A stretch of 64,000 nucleotides of DNA from positions 1,305,226-1,369,225 of the forward strand of contig NZ_CP081183.1 in assembly GCF_019693215.1 (NCBI RefSeq). The letters run 5' to 3'. Every line of letters begins with the position of its first letter. Positions within the stretch are counted from its first letter, which is position 1. The notes beneath the pieces were generated by a model. The model was given only the letters and a program-made list of their open reading frames with translations, did not search any database and was not told the origin of the DNA. This document shows, piece after piece, positions 8,642-17,830 of this stretch. The translations under genes were made by a program, and so were the position numbers. This DNA comes from Salinarchaeum sp. IM2453. Its GTDB lineage: Archaea > Halobacteriota > Halobacteria > Halobacteriales > Salinarchaeaceae.

Positions 8642-9694
8642 GTGGCGAACGATACAGATCACCCTTCCGGCCAAGACGAAATGAAAATCAACGACATCGT
8701 TGAGCGGCTTGAGGAGGTTCGGTCGGACGCAGAAGACAGAACGGTTGACACAGAGGAGGGTATCCTTGTCGATCAAATCGAGGAGGTTGAGAAGCGTCTC
8801 ATTGAGTTTGGAAATGCTCTTGGTGGTGATGTCTCTGATGTTACTGATCTCCCATTTACTGAAGAAGCAACTAAAGACAAGATGCCAGAGCCGCTGTATG
8901 TTCGCCACGACCAAGAGATGTTAAATCAGATCACAAGTTGGCTTCTACAAGGACAACATATCGGTCTTGTTAGTCCATATGGCACAGGTAAAAGCTCTTT
9001 TCGGGAGATTGTACTACGCGATCTGAGTACACATGATGACTTTATAATCACTGCTGTCCGAAACGCAAGTGAAACTACCCCGCGTCAATTATATCAGACA
9101 ATACTTCGTGCTGCCTTCGACGCCGGATACGAACTTAACACCGATGACTACTGGCAAACCCGAGATGGAATCCCATGGGCAACTGAGGAAGCCCGGCGAG
9201 CTGTCGAAGAAATCGCGGAGAAAGTCCTTGAAGATGATGCACTCCTGTACCTGCTTATTGATGAAATCGAGGTTCTTCCTGAAGAGCTTTTGTCTCCCAT
9301 TCAGGTTGCCGGAGATTCGGGAATCCGACTTTTTTTGATGGGAACGCTCGAAGGAAAAGAGCGAGTTGGCGACCTCCGCAACACGCTTAATTCTCGTCTC
9401 CGCTACTATGAGGGTATTGAGCCATTTTCTCCTACTGATGTCGATGAATATGTCGCCAGATCACTTGCGTATTTCCGTGGCGAGTCATATGAGGGGCAAT
9501 CCCAGCAGCTTTTCACTAAAGCCGCTATCAAAGATATTCACGAAGAGACTGAAGGCGTTCCCCGTGAAGTCCGTATTGAATGTCGAGAATTATTTACCCG
9601 GGCTGCATTTGTGTGGTATCGTACTGGACAGCCAATTGATCGTATCCAAGTTACCCCACAACTTCGCCACAAACGCTTTGGAATGGAATACTAG
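8642..9694 (+). CDS. AAA+ ATPase, Cdc6/ExeA-like, with N-terminal coiled coil
   Basis: This 350-residue protein starts with GTG at 8642. Residues ~14-60 look like a coiled coil. The AAA+ core follows: Walker A 'SPYGTGKSSF' (111-120), Walker B 'LLYLLIDEIE' (201-210), sensor-1-like 'LFLMGT' (~230-235), a candidate arginine-finger stretch 'NSRLRYYEGIEPF' and a lid with 'GVPREVRIECRELF'. The lid and the 'PYGTGKS' loop recall Orc1/Cdc6, ExeA and TniB ATPases, but no winged-helix DNA-binding domain follows and the protein is shorter than Orc1/Cdc6. Replication, remodelling or membrane-linked roles are all possible. It sits between the KH protein and the thermosome as its own unit. The fold is certain; the function is open. 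Confidence 0.82.
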   Translation: MANDTDHPSGQDEMKINDIVERLEEVRSDAEDRTVDTEEGILVDQIEEVEKRLIEFGNALGGDVSDVTDLPFTEEATKDKMPEPLYVRHDQEMLNQITSWLLQGQHIGLVSPYGTGKSSFREIVLRDLSTHDDFIITAVRNASETTPRQLYQTILRAAFDAGYELNTDDYWQTRDGIPWATEEARRAVEEIAEKVLEDDALLYLLIDEIEVLPEELLSPIQVAGDSGIRLFLMGTLEGKERVGDLRNTLNSRLRYYEGIEPFSPTDVDEYVARSLAYFRGESYEGQSQQLFTKAAIKDIHEETEGVPREVRIECRELFTRAAFVWYRTGQPIDRIQVTPQLRHKRFGMEY

Positions 9695-9801
9695 TTTTCA
9701 TTGCTACTCGGTATATTCTGGCTAATAAACCCTAACTGTACACCTGTTATCTTTTTAGCTTTTGAGTGCCTTCTACCGAATCTGCCTCCATGAACAAAAT
9801 C

Positions 9802-9811
9802 CTTTTATAGA
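9802..9811 (+). promoter_or_regulatory. TATA box of the thermosome gene
   Basis: CTTTTATAGA lies ~26-35 bases before the ATG at 9837. That spacing predicts transcription starting within about ten bases of the start codon (nearly leaderless). It argues against the longer reading frame that begins at 9762. Confidence 0.6.
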
Positions 9812-9836
9812 AGGACAAACAATTATCATATCGACT

Positions 9837-11531
9837 ATGTCACAGCAGATGGGTAATCAACCTCTTATTGTTCTTTCTGATGATAGCCAGCGTACCTCCG
9901 GTGATGATGCACACTCAATGAATATTTCGGCTGGAGAAGCCGTAAGTGAGTCAGTACGAACGACACTTGGTCCAAAAGGAATGGACAAAATGCTTGTCGA
10001 TTCGACAGGCAATGTCGTTGTTACCAACGATGGTGTTACAATTCTTCAGGAAATGGAGATTGAGCATCCAGCAGCAAATATGATCGTCGAGGTCGCCGAA
10101 ACACAAGAAACCGAAGTAGGTGATGGGACGACAACCTCTGTTGTTATCGCCGGTGAACTCCTCAAGAAAGCTGAAGATCAACTTGATCAGGACATTCACG
10201 CAACAACGCTTGCGCAAGGTTATCGGCGTGCTGCCGCGCGAGCAAAAGAAGCGCTTGAGGACATTGCAATTGATGTAGATCAAGACGATGATGAACTTCT
10301 TAGTTCAATTGCAGCAACCGCGATGACTGGCAAGGGTGCTGAAAGTGCTCGTGACACCCTTTCCGAACTTGTTGTCCGTGCTGTTCAGAGCGTTGCGGAT
10401 GAAGAAGGCATCGACACTGACAACGTCAAAGTTGAGAACGTTGTTGGCGGTTCTATCCAAGAGTCTGAACTTGTTGAGGGAGTCATCGTAGATAAAGAAC
10501 GTGTCCACGATGACATGCCTTACTTCGCTGAAGATGCTAACGTTGCTGTTCTCGACGACGGTATTGAAGTCCCTGAAACTGAAATCGACGCTGAGGTCAA
10601 CGTTACTGATCCAGATCAACTTCAGGAATTCCTTGACCGAGAAGAAGAGCAACTTCGCGAAATGGTTGATCATCTTGTCGATATCGGTGCTGATGTCGTC
10701 TTTGCTCAAGATGGAATCGATGACATGGCACAGCACTTCCTAGCTCAGGAAGGCATCCTCGCCGCTCGCCGTGTCAAATCAAGCGACGCGGATCGTATTG
10801 CTCGCGCAACCGGCGCCCGTGTTGTGTCTAACGTAGATGACGTCACCGAAGACGACCTTGGATACGCTGGATCTGTTACTCAGAAAGACATTGCTGGCGA
10901 CCAGCGTCTTTTCGTCGAAGATGTTGACAAAGCAAAGTCTGTCACCCTTATCCTTCGTGGAGGAACCGAGCACGTTGTTGATGAGGTCGAACGTGCAATT
11001 GAAGACGCAATGGGCGTTGTTCGTGTCACACTCGAAGATGGCAAAGTTCTGCCCGGTGGCGGTGCTCCAGAAATTGAGGTTGCCCAAGAACTTGCCAACT
11101 TCGCAGACTCTGTTGGCGGTCGTGAACAGATTGCTGTCGAAACCTTCGCTGAGGCACTCGACGTAATCCCACGAACTCTTGCTGAGAATGCAGGTCACGA
11201 CCCAATCGACTCTATTGTTGAGCTCCGAAGCCAGCACGATGCTGGTGAGAGTGCCGCTGGTCTTGATGCGTACTCTGGTGAGGTTATCAATATGGCTGAT
11301 GACGGCGTTGTTGAGCCACTTCGTGTCAAGACACAAGCAATCGAATCAGCTACCGAAGCAGCTGTTATGATCCTCCGCATTGATGATGTGATTGCTGCTG
11401 GTGAGCTCGCTGGTGGCCAAACCGGCGACGACGATGACGATGAGATGCCTGGTGGTCCAGGCGGCCCAGGCGGTGCTGGCATGGGCGGCATGGGCGGAGG
11501 CATGGGAGGCGGTATGGGCGGCATGATGTAA
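9837..11531 (+). CDS. thsA: Thermosome (group II chaperonin) subunit
   Basis: This 564-residue subunit belongs to the double-ring ATP-driven protein-folding chamber of archaea. The ATPase motifs are clear: '[14 protein letters not shown]', '[11 protein letters not shown]', '[17 protein letters not shown]' and '[13 protein letters not shown]', with apical and intermediate domains of normal length. The C-terminus is a run of Gly and Met repeats ('[10 protein letters not shown]') after an Asp-rich stretch, as in other haloarchaeal subunits. I placed the start at ATG 9837 ('[10 protein letters not shown]'): the 25 residues upstream (from 9762) are not family-like and would overlap the TATA box. 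Haloarchaea usually have several paralogues, so the letter of the symbol is provisional. Confidence 0.93.
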   Translation: MSQQMGNQPLIVLSDDSQRTSGDDAHSMNISAGEAVSESVRTTLGPKGMDKMLVDSTGNVVVTNDGVTILQEMEIEHPAANMIVEVAETQETEVGDGTTTSVVIAGELLKKAEDQLDQDIHATTLAQGYRRAAARAKEALEDIAIDVDQDDDELLSSIAATAMTGKGAESARDTLSELVVRAVQSVADEEGIDTDNVKVENVVGGSIQESELVEGVIVDKERVHDDMPYFAEDANVAVLDDGIEVPETEIDAEVNVTDPDQLQEFLDREEEQLREMVDHLVDIGADVVFAQDGIDDMAQHFLAQEGILAARRVKSSDADRIARATGARVVSNVDDVTEDDLGYAGSVTQKDIAGDQRLFVEDVDKAKSVTLILRGGTEHVVDEVERAIEDAMGVVRVTLEDGKVLPGGGAPEIEVAQELANFADSVGGREQIAVETFAEALDVIPRTLAENAGHDPIDSIVELRSQHDAGESAAGLDAYSGEVINMADDGVVEPLRVKTQAIESATEAAVMILRIDDVIAAGELAGGQTGDDDDDEMPGGPGGPGGAGMGGMGGGMGGGMGGMM

Positions 11532-11684
11532 CGCCCTTTCCGGATCCACAATTACAACTATATATCATCGCACATCAGAAAACTAGCGCATAACAACTAT
11601 TCTGTTGCTTCTCTTTTATTGAATCTGTATCTGTTTTTGAATCCTGAAGCGTTCTACCTATAGTTCAAGTATATCGCACCTGTT

Positions 11685-12056
11685 ATGACAGACATGTCTG
11701 GTGACAATAAACAATCAGATGATTTTGAAAATGTTCCGGTCGTTTCATGTACTCGTTGTGGTCGAGAGTGGGAACTTACGTATGAGTTAGATGAATTACA
11801 GGCTGGAAACCGTGCTGTCGAGCAATTTGCACTTGATCATGAACGACACACTGGACACTTACCCGATGACATCTCGCCGTGGATTGCTGACTGTGAAAAC
11901 TGTCCCGCCGGTGAACAATTTCTATCGAAGCGACCAGCAAAACGGTGGGCAGTCACGCATGCGCGACACACTTATCACTCGATCGACCTCATTAGTCCCG
12001 ACGGTGATGAAAAGACTATCACTTCAGATGACTCAAGATACGAAAATTCTAATTAA
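11685..12056 (+). CDS. Haloarchaeal protein with two CxxC...HxxxH-like putative metal motifs
   Basis: This 123-residue acidic protein has two similar halves. The first has 'CTRCGREW' and, ~30 residues later, 'FALDHERHTGH'. The second has 'CENCPAGEQF' and, ~20 residues later, 'WAVTHARHTYH'. Each half could hold one zinc ion through two Cys and two His, like a large C2H2 finger. I do not recognise a named family. Start ATG 11685 has an alternative ATG nine bases later (MSGDN). The gene stands alone downstream of the thermosome. A nucleic-acid or protein-binding role is only suggested by the motif. Confidence 0.72.
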   Translation: MTDMSGDNKQSDDFENVPVVSCTRCGREWELTYELDELQAGNRAVEQFALDHERHTGHLPDDISPWIADCENCPAGEQFLSKRPAKRWAVTHARHTYHSIDLISPDGDEKTITSDDSRYENSN

Positions 12057-12241
12057 ACAGTATTAACCTTGATTTATTCACAGAACAATCAAATCGGTAA
12101 CGATGGCTTGTCTTTGGAGGTTGCTTGACTTATCAGGTATTGGAAATGCAAGCATGTTATTCACTACCAATATGTAGTTACACATTGAGAGGACTTGTTG
12201 CGCGTTCTGAACTGAATATCAAAATCGTATTACCAAAACAG

Positions 12242-12706
12242 TTATTCAACAGAGAGCACTTCAATTTCAAACATCAGGGTTTCGCCGGCTAACTCGTGAT
12301 TGAAATCAACATGAACAACATCTTCTTCGACAGACGCTATCTGTGCCCGTCCTCCATTCTGTGTTCGGAGGTATGCACCCTCCTCCGGCGTTTTACTTCC
12401 AATCATCTGCTCAAAATCATCACGACCGTATTCCCGCACATTCTCTTCTGACCATTCTCCATATGCTTTCTCTGGTGGAATTGTGACTGTCTCAGTTACA
12501 CCTGGCTCAAGATCGTACAGGGCATTTTCAAATCCTTCGATCAATTGACCTTCTCCGACATTAACAGTCAGCGGCTCATATTCCCTATCTGCTTGAGCGA
12601 TCCCTGCTTCTTCGGCAACCTCTTTCCGCGATGTATCAAATACTTCTCCGTCTTGAAGCTCTCCTACATACTCTATCTCGACCGTGTCTCCATTTTCAAT
12701 TGCCAT
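12242..12706 (-). CDS. FKBP-type peptidyl-prolyl cis-trans isomerase (SlyD-like, short)
   Basis: This protein catalyses proline cis-trans isomerisation in folding proteins. It has 154 residues. The FKBP strands 'VEIEYVGELQDGEVFDTS' and 'LTVNVGEGQLIEGFENALYDLEPG', interrupted by an inserted flap as in archaeal short FKBPs/SlyD, and the C-terminal 'VDFNHELAGETLMFEIEVLSV' are present. 'FNHELAG' is the SlyD/archaeal FKBP hallmark. The reading frame stays open upstream to 13018, but those 104 residues come from a decayed transposon tail, so I place the start at ATG 12706 ('MAIENGDTVEIEY'). The stretch TATATAT abuts that ATG. Confidence 0.92.
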   Translation of the reverse strand: MAIENGDTVEIEYVGELQDGEVFDTSRKEVAEEAGIAQADREYEPLTVNVGEGQLIEGFENALYDLEPGVTETVTIPPEKAYGEWSEENVREYGRDDFEQMIGSKTPEEGAYLRTQNGGRAQIASVEEDVVHVDFNHELAGETLMFEIEVLSVE

Positions 12707-12749
12707 ATATATACAATGGTCGACAGTCAGATAAGACCTCGCAATGAGA

Positions 12750-13142
12750 ACATGCTTCGTGAACTTGCCCCGCCCTACTCCGCTCGGGCTGTGCCCTTCC
12801 TTCGTTGAGGGCGGTGCTTCCTGCCTTTCGGACATGTGCTCTGGTTCCACGACGGCACTTGCAAGCTCTGTCCCGTGCTGGGACAGGCTCACAGCGGTGC
12901 CAGTCCCCGCAGGCGTTGATTCGGATTGTCCCAACCCTACTTGCTGGTGACGGGGCGATGGAGTCTGACCATGGGTATGATCCCACTCGAAGCCAGCCTC
13001 ATGAATAAAGTCCATCACAATTTAGTGTTTGCTAGCAATTGAGTTGACTGTTTTCGCTGTGGCTAAGTGACGGCTGTATCCCGGTCCTACTCGCTCCCGT
13101 TGGTCGCTCCTTGAAGACGGGGACGTAGCCTGCAAAAGTTAA
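12750..13142 (-). mobile_element. Relic of an IS200/IS605-type (TnpB) element, copy 1
   Basis: Read leftward, bases ~13,141-13,070 form a hairpin module (GTCCCCGTC...GACCGGGA with CAAGGAGCG in the loop side). Bases ~12,945-12,750 encode a damaged TnpB C-terminal tail: 'GQSESTPAGTGTAV' in one frame and 'AGSTALNEGRAQPERS' in another, so at least one frameshift separates them. Haloarchaeal TnpB tails typically read ESTPAETA... then GSP.L.E. The same two modules recur at 32,917-33,106 and 52,722-53,092. The body of the transposase is missing. The relic reads straight into the FKBP gene and makes a false N-terminal extension. Confidence 0.65.
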
Positions 13143-13183
13143 ATATATCTCCAGAAATCTCAAACAGACAACCGTCTCTGTCG

Positions 13184-13816
13184 CTACTCTGATGCTTCCT
13201 TTTTCTCTTTGACTTTTTTGAGCGTGAATGTTTCTTCTCGCTCTCTTTCTTCAAGTTTCTGCTCGATGTACTCCTTGTTTTCTCGTAGTTCAGGAAGTAG
13301 CTTAAATTCTAATGCATTTACTCGTCGTTTAGTCTTCTCAATTTCTTCAAGCATCTTTTTCATTGCCGTTTCCACCTCTGCAGCCAAGATAATCGTTTCA
13401 AGTAATTCTTCATATGCTTCGGCTGCTTCATCAATCCGAGCACTTGTCCCCATTACTCCGTATCCTCGCTCATCGAGGTCCTTTTTAACCCTCGTCGACT
13501 CAATCTCTGGAACAACAACCCCCATGATATTCTTTGACTGTGTAGTGATCTCCGGATGATTTTCAAGTGCTGCGGCAGCCCCTCGTACAGCCATGTCGCC
13601 TTCCATTGACCGGGCCATATTGATTTTCCGCTGCGCTTCTTCGTAATTTTGTTGTAGATCAGACCGAATTTCCTTTGACTCGTCAAGAATATCCATAAAC
13701 TCCATGATCAGTCCATCCCGCTTCTTTTCAAGTGTGTCGTGACCCCGCTCTGAGAACTCGATCCGATCTTCGATCTCCATCAAGTTCTTACGGGTTGGTT
13801 TGACGTCTTCAGCCAT
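13184..13816 (-). CDS. atpD: A-type ATP synthase subunit D (central stalk)
   Basis: The last gene of the leftward ATP synthase operon encodes the rotor shaft subunit that links the catalytic head to the membrane ring. The 210 residues are almost all helix, with long N- and C-terminal coiled-coil arms ('[20 protein letters not shown]' and '[20 protein letters not shown]', the latter the conserved V/A-ATPase D signature). Length is normal. It is separated from atpB by a small membrane-protein gene, an order also seen in other haloarchaea. The relic to its left ends the operon. Start ATG 13816. Confidence 0.95.
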   Translation of the reverse strand: MAEDVKPTRKNLMEIEDRIEFSERGHDTLEKKRDGLIMEFMDILDESKEIRSDLQQNYEEAQRKINMARSMEGDMAVRGAAAALENHPEITTQSKNIMGVVVPEIESTRVKKDLDERGYGVMGTSARIDEAAEAYEELLETIILAAEVETAMKKMLEEIEKTKRRVNALEFKLLPELRENKEYIEQKLEEREREETFTLKKVKEKKEASE

Positions 13817-13923
13817 TGTCGATGTATATCAATCCGAGCGTGTTAATACTGTCGAGAAGGGCCGAATTCTTCTTGTTCTATGTTTTCTCCCGTAGGTTTC
13901 ATGTATTTTATACTAACCCTGAC

Positions 13924-14280
13924 TCATCTTCCTGTGTCTTTTTCAACTCCGATTAAACCATCTTCATTCGTAAAGAAGTTGATGGCAATTCCAATCGCCA
14001 TCGGACCAATGATTGTCCATTCTGCAAATGGGTTCTGCCCTAACACTGTCCATACTGCCCCTGCTATTCCACTTCCCAGCAGTAGTACTCCAGCAAAAAT
14101 CTCTATCGCGGAATTTCGAGCTATTAATTCATCAATTCCGAGAATTCCAGCCCCAAGCATTATCAGAGCAATTGCTCCTTCTCCTGCCCATGAAACACCG
14201 AAAAGTGTTGCAATTGCAAACACAGCTAGTAGCAGAATTAATAGTAATCCTGCCCGCTGTATAACCGTGTTATCACTCAC
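13924..14280 (-). CDS. Small membrane protein inside the ATP synthase operon
   Basis: The 118 residues hold about four hydrophobic helices ('GLLLILLLAVFAIATLFGV', 'GAIALIMLGAGILGIDELI', 'IEIFAGVLLLGSGIAGAVW', 'WTIIGPMAIGIAINFF'). No known motif is recognised. It sits between atpB (stop 38 bases upstream in transcription order) and atpD, on the same strand, a place where haloarchaea commonly carry an uncharacterised membrane ORF. Assembly factor, ion-related or unrelated functions are all possible; co-transcription is the only evidence. Confidence 0.75.
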   Translation of the reverse strand: MSDNTVIQRAGLLLILLLAVFAIATLFGVSWAGEGAIALIMLGAGILGIDELIARNSAIEIFAGVLLLGSGIAGAVWTVLGQNPFAEWTIIGPMAIGIAINFFTNEDGLIGVEKDTGR

Positions 14281-14318
14281 GTCAAAGAATACACAAAGAA
14301 AGAATATACGCTCTCTGG

Positions 14319-15728
14319 TTAGTCTGCGGAAATGTGTGCCGCTCCTTCTTCGCGGTAGTGTTCCTCAATCAGCTCCTCATCAATTCGGATAAGCTCATCC
14401 TTTGGTAGAATTGAAAGTAGATCCCATCCGAGCTCGAGTGTCTCGTCAATATCCCGATCTGTGTTAAATCCTTGCTCGACAAACTCTTCTTCGAACTGGT
14501 CTGCGAAATCGAGATACTTGTTGTCTCGTTCAGATAGTGCTTCTCGACCGACAATATTCACCAGATCACGAAGGTCTTCACCTTCTGCGTATGCCGCGTA
14601 CAGTTGATCAGCTACATCTCCGTGATCCTCACGGGTGAGGCCTTCACCAATTCCGTCATCCATCAGTCGTGAGAGTGACGGAAGGACATAAATTGGGGGT
14701 TCAACTCCCTGAGATTCTAAGTCACGATCAATGTAAATCTGACCTTCTGTAATGTATCCTGTTAGGTCAGGAATAGGGTGGGTATCGTCGTCACCTGGCA
14801 TCGTGAGGATCGGAATCTGTGTGACCGATCCATCCGAGCCGTCAATCCGACCGGCGCGTTCATACAATTCTGCCAGGTCAGTATACATGTATCCTGGATA
14901 ACCACGACGACCCGGAACCTCCTCACGAGCTGCACCAATCTCTCGCAGTGCCTCACAGTAGTTTGTCATGTCTGTGAGGATAACGAGTACGTGATAGTCC
15001 TTCTCGAAAGCAAGATACTCTGCGGTGGTCAACGCCAGTCGAGGTGTAACCGTTCGCTCAACTGCTGGGTCGTCTGCCAGGTTCATGAACACGACAGCGC
15101 GTTCCAGTGCGCCCGTTCGTTCGAAGTCATCCATGAATTCGTTTGCTTCTTCGGCAGTAATACCCATTGCAGCGAATACGACTGCGAACTCGCTGCCCTC
15201 ACCGCCGTCTTCCTCTTCTTCTGGCACTGTTGCTTGCCGCGCAATCTGTAGCGCCAGCTCATTGTGAGGTAGTCCTGAGGCTGAAAACAGCGGTAGCTTC
15301 TGTCCACGAACCAGTGTGTTCATCCCATCAATTGCGGATACACCGGTCTGAATAAATTCCTCAGGGTATTCTCGAGCATAAGGATTGATTGCTTCTCCAA
15401 CGATATCGACTCGGTCGTCTGGAACAATGTCTGGTCCTCCATCAATTGGATTACCAGACCCGTCAAGGACGCGACCAAGCAGGTCCTCTGTAACTGGCAT
15501 CTTCATGGTTTCACCGAGGAACCGCACTGACGCGTCGAGTCCAATTCCTTCGGTTCCTTCGAAAACTTGGATTGCAACCAAATCATCACTCGTTTCGAGA
15601 ATCTGCCCTCGTCGTGTCTCTCCGCGTGGCGTCTCAATCTCAACAATTTCGTCGTATCCGATTGGCTCATCGACCTCGGCGAAAACCAGCGGTCCACTGA
15701 TCTCGTTAATTGTTTGGTATTCTTTCAT
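14319..15728 (-). CDS. atpB: A-type ATP synthase subunit B (non-catalytic)
   Basis: This is the regulatory nucleotide-binding subunit that alternates with AtpA in the hexameric head. It has 469 residues: an N-terminal barrel ('[19 protein letters not shown]'), then a RecA-like core in which the P-loop is degenerate ('[18 protein letters not shown]' in place of GxxxxGKT), as expected for B. '[17 protein letters not shown]' and '[20 protein letters not shown]' are classic family blocks. It follows atpA with two bases between (stop at 15731, start at 15728), so tight coupling is expected. No damage is seen. Confidence 0.96.
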   Translation of the reverse strand: MKEYQTINEISGPLVFAEVDEPIGYDEIVEIETPRGETRRGQILETSDDLVAIQVFEGTEGIGLDASVRFLGETMKMPVTEDLLGRVLDGSGNPIDGGPDIVPDDRVDIVGEAINPYAREYPEEFIQTGVSAIDGMNTLVRGQKLPLFSASGLPHNELALQIARQATVPEEEEDGGEGSEFAVVFAAMGITAEEANEFMDDFERTGALERAVVFMNLADDPAVERTVTPRLALTTAEYLAFEKDYHVLVILTDMTNYCEALREIGAAREEVPGRRGYPGYMYTDLAELYERAGRIDGSDGSVTQIPILTMPGDDDTHPIPDLTGYITEGQIYIDRDLESQGVEPPIYVLPSLSRLMDDGIGEGLTREDHGDVADQLYAAYAEGEDLRDLVNIVGREALSERDNKYLDFADQFEEEFVEQGFNTDRDIDETLELGWDLLSILPKDELIRIDEELIEEHYREEGAAHISAD

Positions 15729-15730
15729 TG

Positions 15731-17494
15731 TCAGTAGAGGTCCCGTAGTTGTTCAGTAATCTCTTCTTGGACTTCATTGACGAACGCTTCTGCTTCGTCA
15801 TCTGGCGTTGTCCCGATCCGACCAAGCCGTGCAGTAGCGTCAATCGATGTAATCTCTTCGACTGGCACACCGGCATCAAGTGCCTCGAATGCCTCGTCAT
15901 TCAACGTCTTGATTGCCTGCATGATGAGGTAGGTCTTCTCCGGTGGGCAATATGTATCTACATCATGCAGTGCGTTCTGCTGTAGGAACGATTCCCGAAT
16001 ATGTCGGGCAACTTCAAGCGTTAGCTGCTGATCTTCCGGAAGTGCGTCCTTACCAACCAGCTGAACAATCTCTTGAAGCTCATCCTCTTCGTCCAGCGTA
16101 TCGACAATCCACTGCCGAATTTCTGGCCAGTCTTCGTCTACTTCGTCCTCAAACCACGGGTCAAGCTGCTGTCGATACAGTGAGTACGATTCATTCCAAT
16201 TAATCGCTGGGAAGTGTCGCCGTTCAGCAAGGTCAGCATCCAATGCCCAGAATGTCTTTACAATTCGAAGAGTATTCTGAGTTACTGGCTCTGAGAAGTC
16301 TCCACCTGGCGGTGAAACAGCTCCAATTACTGAAATTGAGCCCTCAGACCCGTTGAGATTCTCGAATTTCCCAGCCCGCTCATAAAACTCGGCGAGACGA
16401 GCGGCCAGATATGCCGGATAACCCTCTTCTCCTGGCATTTCCTCAAGCCGGGACGAAATCTCTCGCATTGCTTCTGCCCACCGTGATGTCGAATCTGCCA
16501 TCAATGCGACATCATAGCCCATGTCACGGTAGTACTCTGCAATAGTAATCCCAGTGTAAATACAGGACTCTCTGGCTGCGACCGGCATGTTTGACGTATT
16601 AGCGATCAAACATGTACGGGCCATCAGTGGATTTCCTGACTTTGGATCTTCGAGCTCTGGGAAATCCTCGATGACCTCCGTCATCTCATTACCTCGCTCA
16701 CCACAGCCAATGTAAACAACAATATCTGCGTCCGCCCACTTAGCCAGCTGCTGCTGTGTCACTGTCTTTCCTGACCCGAATGGTCCAGGAATTGCTGCTG
16801 TTCCTCCTTTAGCAATCGGGAACAGCCCATCAAGGATACGCTGACCACTGACAAGTGGCTCTCGTGGAGTGGACTTATCAACCGTTGGCCGTGGCTGTCG
16901 AACTGGCCACTCTTGATGCATTGTCACTTCTTCACCGTTGTCCAGCTCGACAACAGTTTCAGTGACAGAGTAGGTTCCACTCTTCGCCTCAACGACTTCG
17001 CCTCCTTCGTAATCTGGTGGTACCAGTACTTTGTGCTCGATACTCTCTGTCTCTGGAACAGTCCCAACTACATCGCCCGGTTCAACAGTGTCTCCTTCGC
17101 TGACTGCTGGTTCGAAGTCCCACGTTGAATCGAGGTCAATCCCTGGTGCGTCAACTCCTCGGTCAAGGAATGCGCCCATCTTATGTTCAAGAACATCAAG
17201 TGGGCGCTGAGTACCGTCATAAATTGTGTCCAGTACGCCTGGTCCTAGGTCAACACTCAGTGGTTCACCTGTATTTTTAACCGGTTCACCAGGTCCGACG
17301 CCAGAGGTTTCCTCATACACCTGAATCGTTGTGATGTCGCCTTCAATTTCAATAACCTCTCCCATCAATCCTTCTTCACCAACGTAGACAACATCGTTCA
17401 TCCGGGCATTGAGGCCAGCTGCTGTAACAACTGGACCACTGACGCTTTTGATAACGCCGTCTTCGTCTGTGCTTACGTCTGTTGCTTGACTCAT
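15731..17494 (-). CDS. atpA: A-type ATP synthase subunit A (catalytic)
   Basis: This is the catalytic subunit of the head that makes or splits ATP. It has 587 residues with an intact P-loop 'GPFGSGKT' (237-244), the non-homologous insertion characteristic of A/V-type A subunits (roughly residues 115-200), '[14 protein letters not shown]' with the general-base Glu region, and '[22 protein letters not shown]'. No intein is present, although the A subunit is a common intein site in archaea. atpF lies immediately upstream with three bases between genes. Start ATG 17494 ('[13 protein letters not shown]'). Confidence 0.97.
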   Translation of the reverse strand: MSQATDVSTDEDGVIKSVSGPVVTAAGLNARMNDVVYVGEEGLMGEVIEIEGDITTIQVYEETSGVGPGEPVKNTGEPLSVDLGPGVLDTIYDGTQRPLDVLEHKMGAFLDRGVDAPGIDLDSTWDFEPAVSEGDTVEPGDVVGTVPETESIEHKVLVPPDYEGGEVVEAKSGTYSVTETVVELDNGEEVTMHQEWPVRQPRPTVDKSTPREPLVSGQRILDGLFPIAKGGTAAIPGPFGSGKTVTQQQLAKWADADIVVYIGCGERGNEMTEVIEDFPELEDPKSGNPLMARTCLIANTSNMPVAARESCIYTGITIAEYYRDMGYDVALMADSTSRWAEAMREISSRLEEMPGEEGYPAYLAARLAEFYERAGKFENLNGSEGSISVIGAVSPPGGDFSEPVTQNTLRIVKTFWALDADLAERRHFPAINWNESYSLYRQQLDPWFEDEVDEDWPEIRQWIVDTLDEEDELQEIVQLVGKDALPEDQQLTLEVARHIRESFLQQNALHDVDTYCPPEKTYLIMQAIKTLNDEAFEALDAGVPVEEITSIDATARLGRIGTTPDDEAEAFVNEVQEEITEQLRDLY

Positions 17495-17497
17495 AGT

Positions 17498-17830
17498 TTA
17501 TTGATCTTCATCCATCAGGTCAATTCCAATTGCCCGCTTGATCTGCTCTCTGAGGCCACCACTACCGGCTCCGCCACCAAGTGTCACCACAACTGGCTCA
17601 ACACTTGTTTCAACCTCTTCTTTGACACCTCGAGAGAGGTGTTTAAGATCGTCATCATGCATAACAACGATTCCAACCTTCTCATCATTTAGTACATTGT
17701 TAATGGCCTCGTCCAACTCAGCCTCTTTTTGATCATCCGATACGTTCTCAAATCGCCGTACACCGGCAAGTCGGAAACCCGTTGTGAATTCCGGACTGCC
17801 AACGACGGCTATTTCCTGGCTTCCACTCAT
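17498..17830 (-). CDS. atpF: A-type ATP synthase subunit F (central stalk)
   Basis: This small stalk protein regulates coupling. The 110 residues form a CheY-like fold with 'EIAVVGSPEFTTGFRLAGV' at the N-terminus and 'VGIVVMHDDDLKHL' in the middle, both family signatures. Normal length. Its ATG overlaps the atpC stop by four bases (17827-17830), and three bases separate its stop from atpA, so it is embedded in the operon with coupled translation. Confidence 0.95.
   Translation of the reverse strand: MSGSQEIAVVGSPEFTTGFRLAGVRRFENVSDDQKEAELDEAINNVLNDEKVGIVVMHDDDLKHLSRGVKEEVETSVEPVVVTLGGGAGSGGLREQIKRAIGIDLMDEDQ

Noticed and set aside
12707-13018. N-terminal extension of the FKBP isomerase
   Set aside because: The extra residues match TnpB tail sequence in this and another frame, and the FKBP fold starts at ATG 12706.
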